A stretch of DNA of 48,029 bases from an uncultured Prevotellaceae bacterium. GTDB lineage: Bacteria > Bacteroidota > Bacteroidia > Bacteroidales > Bacteroidaceae. Within the stretch, counting starts at the first letter, position 1. Each line of letters begins with the position of its first letter. The stretch is from NCBI GenBank assembly GCA_902761905.1, contig CACWMK010000042.1:1-48029 (forward strand). The letters are read 5' to 3'. A program made the position numbers and the translations under genes. A model generated the notes under the pieces. The model saw only the letters and a program-made list of their open reading frames with translations, was not told the origin of the DNA and did no database searches. Below are positions 24,395 through 32,309 of this stretch, in pieces.

Positions 24395-25444
24395 ATGGAA
24401 TTAAAAAACATCATCAGCAGTGTGGCTAAGGTGGTGCTGCCCTTCGTGTTGGGTGGCGCTATTTTATGGTGGATGTACCGAGGCGAGGACTTCTCGGTGA
24501 TTAGCCATGTGCTGACAGAACAAATGAACTGGACGTGGATGCTGTTGAGCTTCCCCTTCGGAATACTGGCCCAGATGTTTCGCGGATGGCGATGGAAACA
24601 GACGCTCGATCCTATCGACCTGCGACCAAGCAATGCTGACCAGACCGTAGACGGACAGACGATAAAAGCCCGCAATCATACTTGTATCAATGCAGTGTTC
24701 ATCAGTTATGCGGCAAGTTTGATAATACCCAGAATAGGCGAGTTCTCACGATGCGCTATACTTAAGCGCTATGATGGTGTGTCGTTCTCTAAGGCGCTGG
24801 GTACTGTGGTTACTGAGCGTGCTGTCGACACTCTGATAGTGATGATATACTCTGGCATAATCTTGCTGGTAGAGATGAGTATCTTTGGCACCTTCTTCCG
24901 CAAGACGGGTACATCGCTCGACAGAATACTTAACGGATTCTCGCTTACAGGTTGGGTGGTTACAGCCATCTGTGCCTTAGCTGTGCTGATACTGCTACAC
25001 CTGTTGCTCAAGAACTTCTCTATATATAATAAGGTGAAGATGACGCTGGGCGGTATATGGGAGGGAGTACTCTCGCTGAAGGGAGTGAAGAACCTGCCGC
25101 TATACCTTTTCTTCTCCGTAGGTATATGGGTGATGTATTTTCTGCATTACTACCTGACGTTCTTCTGCTTCGACTTTACCGAGAATCTGGGCTTAGGCTG
25201 TGCGCTGGTGTCGTTTGTGGTTGCCAACTTCGCAGTTATCGTGCCTACACCAAACGGCGCTGGTCCCTGGCACTTTGCCATCAAGACCATGCTGATACTC
25301 TACGGAGTGGCCGATGAACAGGCATTGTGGTTTGTGCTCATCGTTCATACCGTACAGACCATGCTGGTCATCGTGCTTGGCATCTACGCCTGGGCCGCAT
25401 TATTGTTTACGAAACGTTTTAACCCAAATACAAAGAAACTATGA
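24395..25444 (+). CDS. YbhN/UPF0104-family flippase-like membrane protein
   Basis: A 349-residue polytopic inner-membrane protein of the lysylphosphatidylglycerol-synthase transmembrane-domain family. About eight hydrophobic helices are visible, with the family motifs RGWRWKQ, AVFISYAASLIIPRIGEFSRCAI (loop between the early helices), VTERAVDTL and VVANFAVIVPTPNGAGPWHFA. Members are thought to move lipids or lipid-linked precursors, or act in membrane lipid synthesis; the substrate is unknown here. The ATG at 24395 is chosen because an in-frame upstream ATG would translate the promoter. The stop overlaps the pepD start (ATGA), so the two are translationally coupled. Confidence 0.88.
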   Translation: MELKNIISSVAKVVLPFVLGGAILWWMYRGEDFSVISHVLTEQMNWTWMLLSFPFGILAQMFRGWRWKQTLDPIDLRPSNADQTVDGQTIKARNHTCINAVFISYAASLIIPRIGEFSRCAILKRYDGVSFSKALGTVVTERAVDTLIVMIYSGIILLVEMSIFGTFFRKTGTSLDRILNGFSLTGWVVTAICALAVLILLHLLLKNFSIYNKVKMTLGGIWEGVLSLKGVKNLPLYLFFSVGIWVMYFLHYYLTFFCFDFTENLGLGCALVSFVVANFAVIVPTPNGAGPWHFAIKTMLILYGVADEQALWFVLIVHTVQTMLVIVLGIYAWAALLFTKRFNPNTKKL

Positions 25445-26898
25445 GTGAGATTAAGAATCTGAAACCCGAGTGCATTTGGAAGAATTTCTACGCACTCACA
25501 CAAGTTCCACGTCCATCAGGACATCTGGAGAAAGTACAGCAGTTCCTGCTCGATTTTGCAAAGCAGGCTGGTGTGGAAGCCTTTAAGGATCCCGCTGACA
25601 ACATCGTGATGCGTAAACCCGCTACTCCTGGCATGGAGAATAAGAAGGGTGTTATCCTGCAGGCACATATGGATATGGTGCCACAGAAGACTCCCGAGAG
25701 TACCCATAACTTTGAGACCGATCCTATCCAGCCATGGATTGATGGCGAATGGGTAAAGGCCAAGGGCACCACACTGGGTGCCGACAACGGACTGGGTGTG
25801 GCTGCCATCATGGCTGTGATGGAGGATAAGACCTTGAAGCACGGTCCTATCGAGGCCCTGATTACTGCCGATGAGGAGACTGGTATGTTTGGTGCCAATG
25901 CTCTGCCTGCAGGCGAGCTTAACGGCGATATCCTGATGAACCTCGACTCGGAGCACTGGGGCAAGTTCGTTATCGGTAGCGCTGGTGGTATCGACGTAAC
26001 TGCTACTCTCGATTATAAGGAGGTAGAGACCGAGGTCGACGATGCTGCTGTTAAGGTTACTGTAAAGGGCCTGCGTGGTGGACACTCTGGACTGGAGATT
26101 CACGAGGGTCGTGGAAACGCCAACAAACTGTTGGTTCGCTTGGTTCGCGAGGCTATCGAGGAGTGCGAGGCTCGTCTGGCCAGCTGGCAGGGTGGCAACA
26201 TGCGTAATGCTATCCCATTCAAGGCCGAGGCTGTGCTCACATTGCCTAAGGAGAATGTAGCTGCCCTGAAGGAGCTTGCTGCCGACTGGCAAGACGACTT
26301 CCAGGATGAGTACAAGGGCATCGAGAGCGGTATCGAGGTAATCTGCGAGGATGTTGAGACTCCAAAGATGGAAGTGCCTGTTGAGATTCAGGACAACCTG
26401 ATCAATGCCATCTATGGCTGCCACGACGGTGTTATCCGTATGATTCCCAGTTATCCCAGCGTAGTAGAGACATCAAGCAACCTGGCTATCATCAACATCG
26501 GCGAGGGTAAGGCATCGCTCAAGATACTGGCCCGCTCTAGCCGTGAGGATATGAAGGACTATATCGTTAAGACACTCGAGAGCTGCTTCAGCATGGCTGG
26601 CATGAAGGTTCAGACTGCTGGTAGCTACGGTGGTTGGGATCCAAACCCCGAGAGCGAGATCCTGAACCTGCTCTGCAAGGAGTACAAGGCTCTGTTTGGT
26701 GCCGACGGCATCATCCAGGTTGACCATGCCGGACTGGAGTGCTCTATCATCCTGGGCAAGTATCCACATCTGGATGTAGTAAGTTTTGGTCCTACCATGA
26801 AGTCGCCTCACACCACTACCGAGCGTGCACTCATCGCCACAGTCGATCCATTCTGGACACTGCTCAAGCGCGCACTCGAGGTGATACCTGAGAAGTAA
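25441..26898 (+). CDS. pepD: Cytosol non-specific dipeptidase PepD (Xaa-His dipeptidase, M20)
   Basis: A 485-residue M20-family metallopeptidase. Zinc-site motifs are in order: LQAHMDMVPQK (His, about 80), GADNGLGVA (bridging Asp, about 117), DEETGMFGA (catalytic Glu/Glu, about 147) and NLDSEHWG (Asp, about 175), with a C-terminal His in KSPHTTTERA. The insert RGGHSGLEIHEGRGNA matches the dimerisation domain of PepD. It hydrolyses dipeptides, including Xaa-His, in the cytoplasm. It is coupled to the flippase gene by a 4-nt overlap and ended by the hairpin at 26934. Confidence 0.94.
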   Translation: MSEIKNLKPECIWKNFYALTQVPRPSGHLEKVQQFLLDFAKQAGVEAFKDPADNIVMRKPATPGMENKKGVILQAHMDMVPQKTPESTHNFETDPIQPWIDGEWVKAKGTTLGADNGLGVAAIMAVMEDKTLKHGPIEALITADEETGMFGANALPAGELNGDILMNLDSEHWGKFVIGSAGGIDVTATLDYKEVETEVDDAAVKVTVKGLRGGHSGLEIHEGRGNANKLLVRLVREAIEECEARLASWQGGNMRNAIPFKAEAVLTLPKENVAALKELAADWQDDFQDEYKGIESGIEVICEDVETPKMEVPVEIQDNLINAIYGCHDGVIRMIPSYPSVVETSSNLAIINIGEGKASLKILARSSREDMKDYIVKTLESCFSMAGMKVQTAGSYGGWDPNPESEILNLLCKEYKALFGADGIIQVDHAGLECSIILGKYPHLDVVSFGPTMKSPHTTTERALIATVDPFWTLLKRALEVIPEK

Positions 26899-26933
26899 AA
26901 AGGTAAAAAAGTGAAAAAGTGAAGTAAAAAATT

Positions 26934-26974
26934 CGCAGATTTTTTTGAATCTGCGGATTTTTTTCTTACCTTTG
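26934..26974 (+). promoter_or_regulatory. pepD terminator overlapping the corA promoter
   Basis: Terminator stem CGCAGATT (26934-26941) and AATCTGCG (26948-26955), followed by seven T. The loop holds the -33 TTTG (26944-26947) of the next promoter; 19 nt later comes TACCTTTG (26967-26974). The terminator and the start signal for corA therefore use the same bases. Confidence 0.8.
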
Positions 26975-27003
26975 CACCCGATAAATCAAAATATTAACAA
27001 GTT

Positions 27004-27039
27004 ATGGACGATTACCCGGCGGACAATTACAATTCGTAA
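27004..27039 (+). CDS. Possible 11-aa leader peptide upstream of corA
   Basis: Mini-ORF MDDYPADNYNS in the roughly 135-nt corA leader: ATG at 27004, TAA at 27037-27039. It is rich in Asp and has a Pro early on. That composition recalls MgtL-type leader peptides, whose acidic/Pro nascent chains destabilise ribosomes at low magnesium. Too short to prove by sequence; the position and composition are the only evidence. Confidence 0.4.
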   Translation: MDDYPADNYNS

Positions 27040-27062
27040 TGGCGGGGGATGGCGAGCAAGGC

Positions 27063-27114
27063 TGCTAATCCCTTTGCCGCTAAAACCATTTCATTAACGA
27101 AAAAAGGATTAGCA
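27063..27114 (+). promoter_or_regulatory. Hairpin sequestering the corA ribosome binding site
   Basis: TGCTAATCC (27063-27071) is perfectly complementary to GGATTAGCA (27106-27114). The right arm contains GGA of the AAGGA ribosome binding site and ends 2 nt before the ATG. A GC-rich segment (GGCGGGGGATGGCG, about 27040-27053) lies upstream and could form an alternative fold. Confidence 0.55.
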
Positions 27115-27116
27115 AA

Positions 27117-28043
27117 ATGAAGACATTCTGGAATACCCAAGGTGGACTGACCCAAATAAACGAGTGGCAGCCCAATTGCTGGATACAGGTGACATGCCCC
27201 ACCGAAGATGACCAGCGTGAACTAGAAGAGAAGTTTAATATACCCGACTACTTCATGTCGGATATTAGCGATACCGATGAGCGTGCACGTTATGAGTATG
27301 ACGACGGATGGATGCTCATCATCCTGCGTATACCTTATGTCAAGGAGATACGCTCGCGCACGCCATACACCACTGTACCTCTTGGTATCATACACAAGCG
27401 CGATGTAACCATCACAGTGTGTTTCTACGAGACCAATGTGATGATCGACTTTGTGTCGTTCCAGCAGAAGCGTGGCGAGGGATTCACTGACCATGTGGAT
27501 ATGATTTTCCGCCTGTTCCTGTCTAGTGCCGTGTGGTACCTTAAGCGACTCAAGCAGATATCTATGCTGGTTGACAAGGCCAAGCGCAATCTCGACAAGG
27601 AGGTGAACAATGAGAGTCTGATCGGTCTGAGCCGACTGCAAGACTCGCTCACTTACTTCCAGACATCCATCCGAGGCAACGAGACACTGCTGTCGAAACT
27701 GAAGTTCAAGCTGCAGATTGACGAACTCGATGCCGACTTGATCGAGGACGTAAACATCGAGATGACACAGGCCCGCGAAACCACTTTGATTTACTCTAAC
27801 ATTCTGGAGTCGACGATGGACACATATCAGAGTATTATCAACAACAATATGAACACCGTGATGCGTACGCTTACCACCGTTACCATCCTGATGATGATAC
27901 CTACACTGGTTACGTCGATGTTTGGTATGAACCTGGTTAACGGCATGGAGTCAAAACCTTGGGGATTTGTGTTGGCGATGGTACTTTCGGTGGTTATTTC
28001 GGCCATTGCATGGGGTATTTTCCGCCATAAACGACTTGTTTAG
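27117..28043 (+). CDS. corA: CorA-type magnesium/divalent cation transporter
   Basis: A 308-residue CorA-family protein. It has a cytoplasmic alpha/beta N-terminal domain (to about residue 150), the long stalk helix (about 190-245), and two C-terminal membrane helices (about 250-270 and 282-302). The signature GMN occurs as TSMFGMNLVNGME. The ATG at 27117 follows a good AAGGA site. Members let Mg2+ (sometimes Co2+ or Ni2+) into the cytoplasm as pentamers. It has its own promoter, a leader with a mini-ORF, and an RBS hairpin, which suggests regulation at translation or early termination. Confidence 0.93.
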   Translation: MKTFWNTQGGLTQINEWQPNCWIQVTCPTEDDQRELEEKFNIPDYFMSDISDTDERARYEYDDGWMLIILRIPYVKEIRSRTPYTTVPLGIIHKRDVTITVCFYETNVMIDFVSFQQKRGEGFTDHVDMIFRLFLSSAVWYLKRLKQISMLVDKAKRNLDKEVNNESLIGLSRLQDSLTYFQTSIRGNETLLSKLKFKLQIDELDADLIEDVNIEMTQARETTLIYSNILESTMDTYQSIINNNMNTVMRTLTTVTILMMIPTLVTSMFGMNLVNGMESKPWGFVLAMVLSVVISAIAWGIFRHKRLV

Positions 28044-28117
28044 GCCATAAAAGTGCAAAAAAACGAAAAAAAATTAGGTTAATTAAATATAAATGTTTAA
28101 TTTTGACGCCAAATGTG

Positions 28118-28134
28118 ATGATGCTAAGCATCAT
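28118..28134. promoter_or_regulatory. Palindrome upstream of the DUF349 gene
   Basis: ATGATGCT-A-AGCATCAT is a perfect 8-bp inverted repeat around one base, 22 nt before the DUF349 ATG. No TAnnTTTG box is seen in the 113-nt gap, so this may be an operator or leader hairpin. Confidence 0.45.
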
Positions 28135-28156
28135 TTAGTAATAATTTAATAGTTAA

Positions 28157-30004
28157 ATGATGGACTCTCAAGAGAATATCCTGGAACAGGGTACAAACGA
28201 AGAAGTAGTTAATGAGGAAGTTACATCTCAGGCTGCTGAGACTGAACCTCAAGTAGAAACAACCGAAGGCACAGAGCCAGCCGATGAGCAGGTTCGTGTG
28301 GTCTATGAAACTAAAGCCGACGTGCTGCATCGTCTGCAGGACATCGCCCATGGTGAGGAGACACCTCAGAAGGAAGAGATTGAGTATCTCAAGGCTTCTT
28401 TCTACAAGCTCCATGTGGCTGAGCGCGAGGCTAAGCTTAAGGCTTATCTGGATGCAGGCGGCGATCCCGAGCAGTATCAGTACACACCCGACCCCGACGA
28501 GGAGTCGTTCAAGGCTGAGATGGGAATCATCAAGGAGAAGCGTGCAAAGATCTTCAAGGAGATCGAGGCTGAAAAGCAGGAGAACCTGGAGAAGAAGCTC
28601 GCTATCATCGACCGCATCAAGGCAATGGTTACCACACCTGATGAGGCAAACAAGAATTACAAGGAGTTTAAGACCCTGCAGGAGCAGTGGCGCGAGATAA
28701 AGAATGTACCAGCTGATAAGGCCAACGAGCTTTGGCGTAACTATCAGTTGTATGTAGAGCAGTTCTACGATATGCTTCGTCTTAACAGCGAGGCACGCGA
28801 GTACGACTTCAAGAAGAACTTTGAACTTAAGACAGCTCTCTGCGAGGCTGCCGAGAAACTGGCCGACGAGGAGGATGTAATAAGCGCATTCCACCAGTTG
28901 CAGAAGCTGCACCAGGAGTATCGCGAGATCGGTCCTGTAGCCAAGGAGCTGCGCGAGGATATCTGGAACCGCTTCAAGGCTGCTTCTAGCGTTATCAACA
29001 AGCGCCATCAGCAGCACTTCGAGGGCGTTCGCGCCAAGGAGGAGGATAACCTGGCCCGCAAGACAGTGCTCTGCGAGAAGGTTGAGGCTATCGCTGCCGA
29101 GGAGAACAAGGGTAGCGGCGACTGGGAGAAGCACACCAAGCAGATTATCGATATCCAGACAGAGTGGAAGACCATTGGTTTTGCTCCACAGAAGATGAAC
29201 GTTAAGATCTTTGAGCGCTTCCGTGCTGCTTGCGACGACTTCTTTGGTCGTAAGGCTGCTTACTTCAAGGGCTTGAAGGAGACATTCAAGGAGAATGCCG
29301 AGAAGAAGCGTGCTCTGATCGAGAAGGCTAAGTCACTGCAGGATTCTACCGACTGGAAGTCGACTGGCGACAAGTTTGTAGCTATGCAGAAGGAGTGGAA
29401 GACCATCGGTATGGTTCCTAAGAAGTTGGGCGACCAGCTGTGGGCAGAGTTCCTGGCAGCATGCAACACATTCTTCGAGGCACGTAATGCTGCAGGTGCA
29501 GGTCAGCGTGGCGAGGAGCGCGAGAATCTGGATAAGAAGCTCGACATCATCGCTCGCCTGAAGGCTATCGCCGAGGAGACTGGCGACGATCTGGCCGACA
29601 AGGTACAGAAGCTGGTTGAGGAGTACAACTCTGTAGGTCACGTACCTTATAAAGAGAAGGACAATGTTTACAAGGAGTATCATGCCATCCTCGACAAGCT
29701 CTATAAGGATCTGAATATCAGCACTGCCAAGCGCCGTCTTAACAACTTCAAGCAGAACCTGAAGAATGTGGCTGAGCGTGGCGAGAATGCTCTCGACAAC
29801 GAGCGTGCACGCCTGTTCCATCAGTACGAGGCACTGAAGCAGGAGATTCAGACCTACGAGAACAATTTGGGATTCCTTAATGCAAGTTCGAAGAAGGGTA
29901 ACAGTCTTATCGACGAGATGAACCGCAAGGTACAGAAGCTGAAGGACGATATGAACCTGATTCGCGAGAAGATTAAGGCAATTGATGCAGAAAACAAACA
30001 GTAA
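28157..30004 (+). CDS. DUF349 repeat protein
   Basis: A 615-residue, very charged, helical protein. An acidic disordered N-terminus (about residues 1-50) is followed by at least four DUF349 repeats, recognisable by W-k-x-I/E-G-x-(V/A)P. Examples are EQWREIKNVPADKANELW, EYREIGPVAKELREDIWNRF, EWKTIGFAPQKMNVKIFERF and EWKTIGMVPKKLGDQLWAEF. The C-terminal coiled coil runs from about 540 to the end. The function is unknown; there is no signal or membrane segment. The deaminase gene follows after 5 nt and probably shares the transcript. Confidence 0.92.
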   Translation: MMDSQENILEQGTNEEVVNEEVTSQAAETEPQVETTEGTEPADEQVRVVYETKADVLHRLQDIAHGEETPQKEEIEYLKASFYKLHVAEREAKLKAYLDAGGDPEQYQYTPDPDEESFKAEMGIIKEKRAKIFKEIEAEKQENLEKKLAIIDRIKAMVTTPDEANKNYKEFKTLQEQWREIKNVPADKANELWRNYQLYVEQFYDMLRLNSEAREYDFKKNFELKTALCEAAEKLADEEDVISAFHQLQKLHQEYREIGPVAKELREDIWNRFKAASSVINKRHQQHFEGVRAKEEDNLARKTVLCEKVEAIAAEENKGSGDWEKHTKQIIDIQTEWKTIGFAPQKMNVKIFERFRAACDDFFGRKAAYFKGLKETFKENAEKKRALIEKAKSLQDSTDWKSTGDKFVAMQKEWKTIGMVPKKLGDQLWAEFLAACNTFFEARNAAGAGQRGEERENLDKKLDIIARLKAIAEETGDDLADKVQKLVEEYNSVGHVPYKEKDNVYKEYHAILDKLYKDLNISTAKRRLNNFKQNLKNVAERGENALDNERARLFHQYEALKQEIQTYENNLGFLNASSKKGNSLIDEMNRKVQKLKDDMNLIREKIKAIDAENKQ

Positions 30005-30009
30005 AGCGG

Positions 30010-30489
30010 ATGATAATAACAGAGCAAGATAAACTGTTTATGAGAGAAGCCATCCGCCTCGCCAACGAAAGTGTTGAGCGAGGCGGTGGTCCCTTTGGAG
30101 CAGTGATAGTAAAGGATGGTGAGATAGTAGCTGGCAGCAGCAACAGCGTAACCATCGACAACGACCCTACAGCACATGCTGAGGTGAACACTATTCGTGA
30201 GGCGTGCAGAAAACTTCGCACCTTCGACCTCTCGGGATGTACCATTTACACATCGTGCGAACCTTGTCCGATGTGCCTTGGCGCCATCTACTGGGCTCGT
30301 ATCGGCAAGATATTCTATGGCAATACTCGCAAGGATGCCCGTGATATCCAGTTTGCCGACGACTTTATCTATGAGGAGTTGGAGCGCCCGTTGAGCGAGC
30401 GCACTGTGCCCATCGTGCCATTGCTGCGTGCTGAGGCATTGCACACGTTCCGTCTGTGGACAGAGAAAACTGATAAGACAGAATATTGA
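30010..30489 (+). CDS. Nucleoside/base deaminase, GuaD-like guanine deaminase
   Basis: A 159-residue zinc deaminase of the CDA superfamily, with the metal motif THAEV-like PTAHAEVNTIR (His about 56, Glu about 58) and CEPCPMCLGAIYWAR (Cys pair). The GGPFGAVIVKDGEIVA opening, FIYEELERPLSERTVP segment and terminal Glu-Tyr closely follow the Bacillus GuaD pattern rather than the tRNA deaminase TadA pattern. It most likely converts guanine to xanthine. TadA-type tRNA editing or another base substrate cannot be excluded. Followed directly by a terminator. Confidence 0.85.
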   Translation: MIITEQDKLFMREAIRLANESVERGGGPFGAVIVKDGEIVAGSSNSVTIDNDPTAHAEVNTIREACRKLRTFDLSGCTIYTSCEPCPMCLGAIYWARIGKIFYGNTRKDARDIQFADDFIYEELERPLSERTVPIVPLLRAEALHTFRLWTEKTDKTEY

Positions 30490-30498
30490 AAACAAAAA

Positions 30499-30532
30499 AA
30501 TCGCTAGGCATTGTGCTTAGCGATTCTTTTTT
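30499..30532. terminator. Terminator between guaD-like gene and lipoprotein gene
   Basis: Stem AATCGCTAgGCA with TGCtTAGCGATT, loop TTG, an A run upstream and T6 downstream; it serves both convergent genes. It is almost identical to the tRNA-Gln terminator at 31838-31868. Confidence 0.85.
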
Positions 30533-30554
30533 ATCTATAAAACAAACTCGTTGT

Positions 30555-31619
30555 TTACTTCTTCAGTGTCAGAGACTTAATCTGGATAGTGTGCCAGTTG
30601 GTCATATCCAGTTTCTCCAGACCCAAACCGAGTTCGATTTCGCCACCTGTTACATCAATCTCAATTGTGTATTCGCCTGGCTCAGTGAAGCCTGTTTCTC
30701 TACCTGCTGGGATAGGCTGCTTCACAAATTTGTCACCACACTTAGCATATACATAGGCAACATCCATAGCGCCAGCTTCAACGTCAGAACTAATCCATGC
30801 CAGATTAGAGGTTGCATTAAGTACTACTGTATATGTGCCATCCTCCAAACCAGAAACTGTCTGATGCATTGGGAACTCATCACATGGGAATGCATTATAG
30901 TAATGCTCTACCATAGATCCGATTCTGCCGTCAGTAGTTGCAATATTAACTCCGTAATAGCCACTTGCATTCCATGAGTCCTTATCCAACAAAACGAGCT
31001 CGGTAAAGTCTGTGTTTTCCACTTCCTCTGGAGTCTCAGGCTTAACATTTGTTCCGTTCTCCAGAACCAGCGACTTAATCTGGATGGTGTGCCAGTTGGT
31101 ACCAGCCTTTTCCTTGCCAAGACCCAGTGTCAGTGTTCCGTCGGTAACCTTTACCTCGAGGGCATATTCACCATTCTTACTGGTAGCGGTAGCAATCTGT
31201 CCTACAACAGGGCATTTTACTTCGTTAGCGAATACATAAGCTACATCCATAGCACCATCCTGCATGTCTGACTCGAAGCCACGACCGTCGGTATAGAATG
31301 CATTTGCATACAGTTCAACCTTGTAGTTACCGTTCTTAAGTCCTTCGAGGGTCTGCTGGAGTATTACACCTGTAGCATCTACATTGGTCTGGTAGTTCTC
31401 CATCATCTGACTTACACGTCCATCAGCAGTTTTTACTGCAGGAGCATACTGAGTAGCGCACCAACCGCCACCCCAACCATCGGTAGCAACAAGTTCTGTT
31501 ACGTCAAGATCGTACAACTCCTCAACACCAAATGGGTTGTCGTAGTTCTCACTACATGCAGTCATGAACAGAGCTGCAACAGCTACGAGTGAACTCTTAA
31601 AGAAAAAACTTTTTTTCAT
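30555..31619 (-). CDS. Secreted lipoprotein with two tandem repeats of a beta-rich domain
   Basis: A 354-residue protein with a lipoprotein signal (AALFMTACSEN, lipidated Cys22). Two homologous domains of about 145 residues follow. Each contains a G-x-Y-x-V-x-L/N strand (NGNYKVELYANAF and DGTYTVVLNATSN), a D/AGAMDVAYV(F/Y)A motif, a G-E-Y strand, and closes with LGLGxEK...NWHTIQIKSL. The fold looks like a jelly-roll carbohydrate-binding-type domain, but no known family is assigned. It is probably displayed on the outer membrane or periplasmic face. Its gene is flanked by near-identical terminators and has a roughly 100-nt structured leader. Confidence 0.85.
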   Translation of the reverse strand: MKKSFFFKSSLVAVAALFMTACSENYDNPFGVEELYDLDVTELVATDGWGGGWCATQYAPAVKTADGRVSQMMENYQTNVDATGVILQQTLEGLKNGNYKVELYANAFYTDGRGFESDMQDGAMDVAYVFANEVKCPVVGQIATATSKNGEYALEVKVTDGTLTLGLGKEKAGTNWHTIQIKSLVLENGTNVKPETPEEVENTDFTELVLLDKDSWNASGYYGVNIATTDGRIGSMVEHYYNAFPCDEFPMHQTVSGLEDGTYTVVLNATSNLAWISSDVEAGAMDVAYVYAKCGDKFVKQPIPAGRETGFTEPGEYTIEIDVTGGEIELGLGLEKLDMTNWHTIQIKSLTLKK

Positions 31620-31634
31620 ATAATTGTTTTAGCA

Positions 31635-31671
31635 GGGCTTGTTTAGGTTGTACACCAAAGGAGTGAAGCCC
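31635..31671. promoter_or_regulatory. Hairpin in the leader of the lipoprotein gene
   Basis: GGGCTT (31635-31640) pairs with AAGCCC (31666-31671) just upstream of the lipoprotein start codon. The leader also has CACC/GGTG complementarity, so the roughly 100-nt 5' UTR can fold. Confidence 0.35.
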
Positions 31672-31725
31672 ATTTACCTCCAAGGGTGCTTTTTTAATTA
31701 ATTAGTTAAATTTGTAAAAGTGATG

Positions 31726-31756
31726 CAAAGATAAATCTTTTTTTGAAATCGTCAAA
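31726..31756 (-). promoter_or_regulatory. Promoter of the lipoprotein gene
   Basis: On the minus strand: -33 TTTG (31756-31753), 19-nt spacer, -7 TATCTTTG (31733-31726). Confidence 0.85.
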
Positions 31757-31797
31757 GGAAAAAGTGTTTTTTTTCTACTATTTTTTTATATTTCCCT

Positions 31798-31837
31798 ATT
31801 TTTGCGTATTTTTGCGTGATTTTGCGTGTTTTTGGCA
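31798..31837. repeat. Phased 10-bp T-tract array
   Basis: Four 10-bp units: TATTTTTGCG, TATTTTTGCG, TGATTTTGCG, TGTTTTTGGC. Helically phased T-tracts of this kind bend DNA. They lie upstream of the lipoprotein promoter and beside attL, so they may act as an UP-like element or aid integration. Confidence 0.7.
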
Positions 31838-31868
31838 TAAAAAAATCGCTAAGCATTGTGCTTAGCGA
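31838..31868 (-). terminator. Original tRNA-Gln terminator (left of attL)
   Basis: Perfect 10-bp stem TCGCTAAGCA (31846-31855) and TGCTTAGCGA (31859-31868), loop TTG, followed on the minus strand by an uninterrupted T run. It is separated from the tRNA by the inserted element. Confidence 0.85.
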
Positions 31869-31874
31869 CCTTTC

Positions 31875-31893
31875 ATTTTAGTTGGGGTACCCG
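31875..31893. repeat. attL (duplicated tRNA-Gln 3' end)
   Basis: ATTTTAGTTGGGGTACCCG, identical to 39829-39847. This is the displaced host copy: it is followed (on the minus strand) by the original terminator, but the tRNA body is missing. Confidence 0.92.
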
Positions 31894-31992
31894 ATTAATA
31901 ATGTAGTATATAACAGAAACCCCGATAAAATCAGGGTTTTAACATATTCGCTCTTTTATCTGTTTTTACTCGTTTTTATTAGATTTTTTAAA

Positions 31993-32017
31993 AAACCGAC
32001 AAAAGTCCGACAAAAAT
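31993..32017. repeat. Left arm-type integrase site candidate
   Basis: ACCGACAAAA followed by gTCCGACAAAAA, two direct near-copies of CCGACAAAA, about 100-125 bp inside attL. The same pair occurs in the same orientation inside attR (39756-39782). Confidence 0.75.
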
Positions 32018-32041
32018 ATGCAATCTTTGAAGTTGCAAAAT

Positions 32042-32072
32042 GGGGTGTCTCTTCATCTCAAAGAAACACCCC
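32042..32072 (-). terminator. Hairpin ending the satellite transcript
   Basis: GGGGTGTcTCTT (32042-32053) pairs with AAGAaACACCCC (32061-32072) except for one mismatch. On the minus strand it is followed by ATTTTGC. It lies about 75 nt past the last small gene. Confidence 0.55.
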
Positions 32073-32147
32073 TGAACCAAAACATTTTTGCCTTAAGCAA
32101 AATCGAGTGCAAATGTACTCATTTTATTTCAACCTACCAAATCAAAT

Positions 32148-32297
32148 TCAAATAAACTTTATATCATCAGGATTGAATCCCCACTCTATATCATCGGGAT
32201 TAAAGCCAAAGTCTATATCATCAGGATTAAAAGCTGATTCCATGCACTCAATCAAATCTGAGTGGCTGAGGCTGAAAGTATTAATATTGAAATCCAT
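32148..32297 (-). CDS. 49-aa acidic tandem-repeat peptide, new gene call
   Basis: Encodes MDFNINTFSLSHSDLIECME followed by three repeats of a 9-residue unit: FNPDDIDFG, FNPDDIEWG, FNPDDIKFI. About 12 of 49 residues are Asp or Glu and only one is Lys, so the pI is very low. It starts 12 nt after the stop of the RHH-like gene and is probably translated from the same mRNA. The three 27-bp DNA units differ at several third positions while the protein repeat is kept, which argues for a real coding sequence. The function is unknown; DNA mimicry or binding a phage protein are possible for such an acidic peptide. Confidence 0.7.
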   Translation of the reverse strand: MDFNINTFSLSHSDLIECMESAFNPDDIDFGFNPDDIEWGFNPDDIKFI

Positions 32298-32309
32298 ATC
32301 TGTTGCTCT

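Noticed and set aside
31875-31893. A second tRNA gene at the left end
   Set aside because: Only the last 12 nt of the tRNA are present; it is the displaced integration-site copy.
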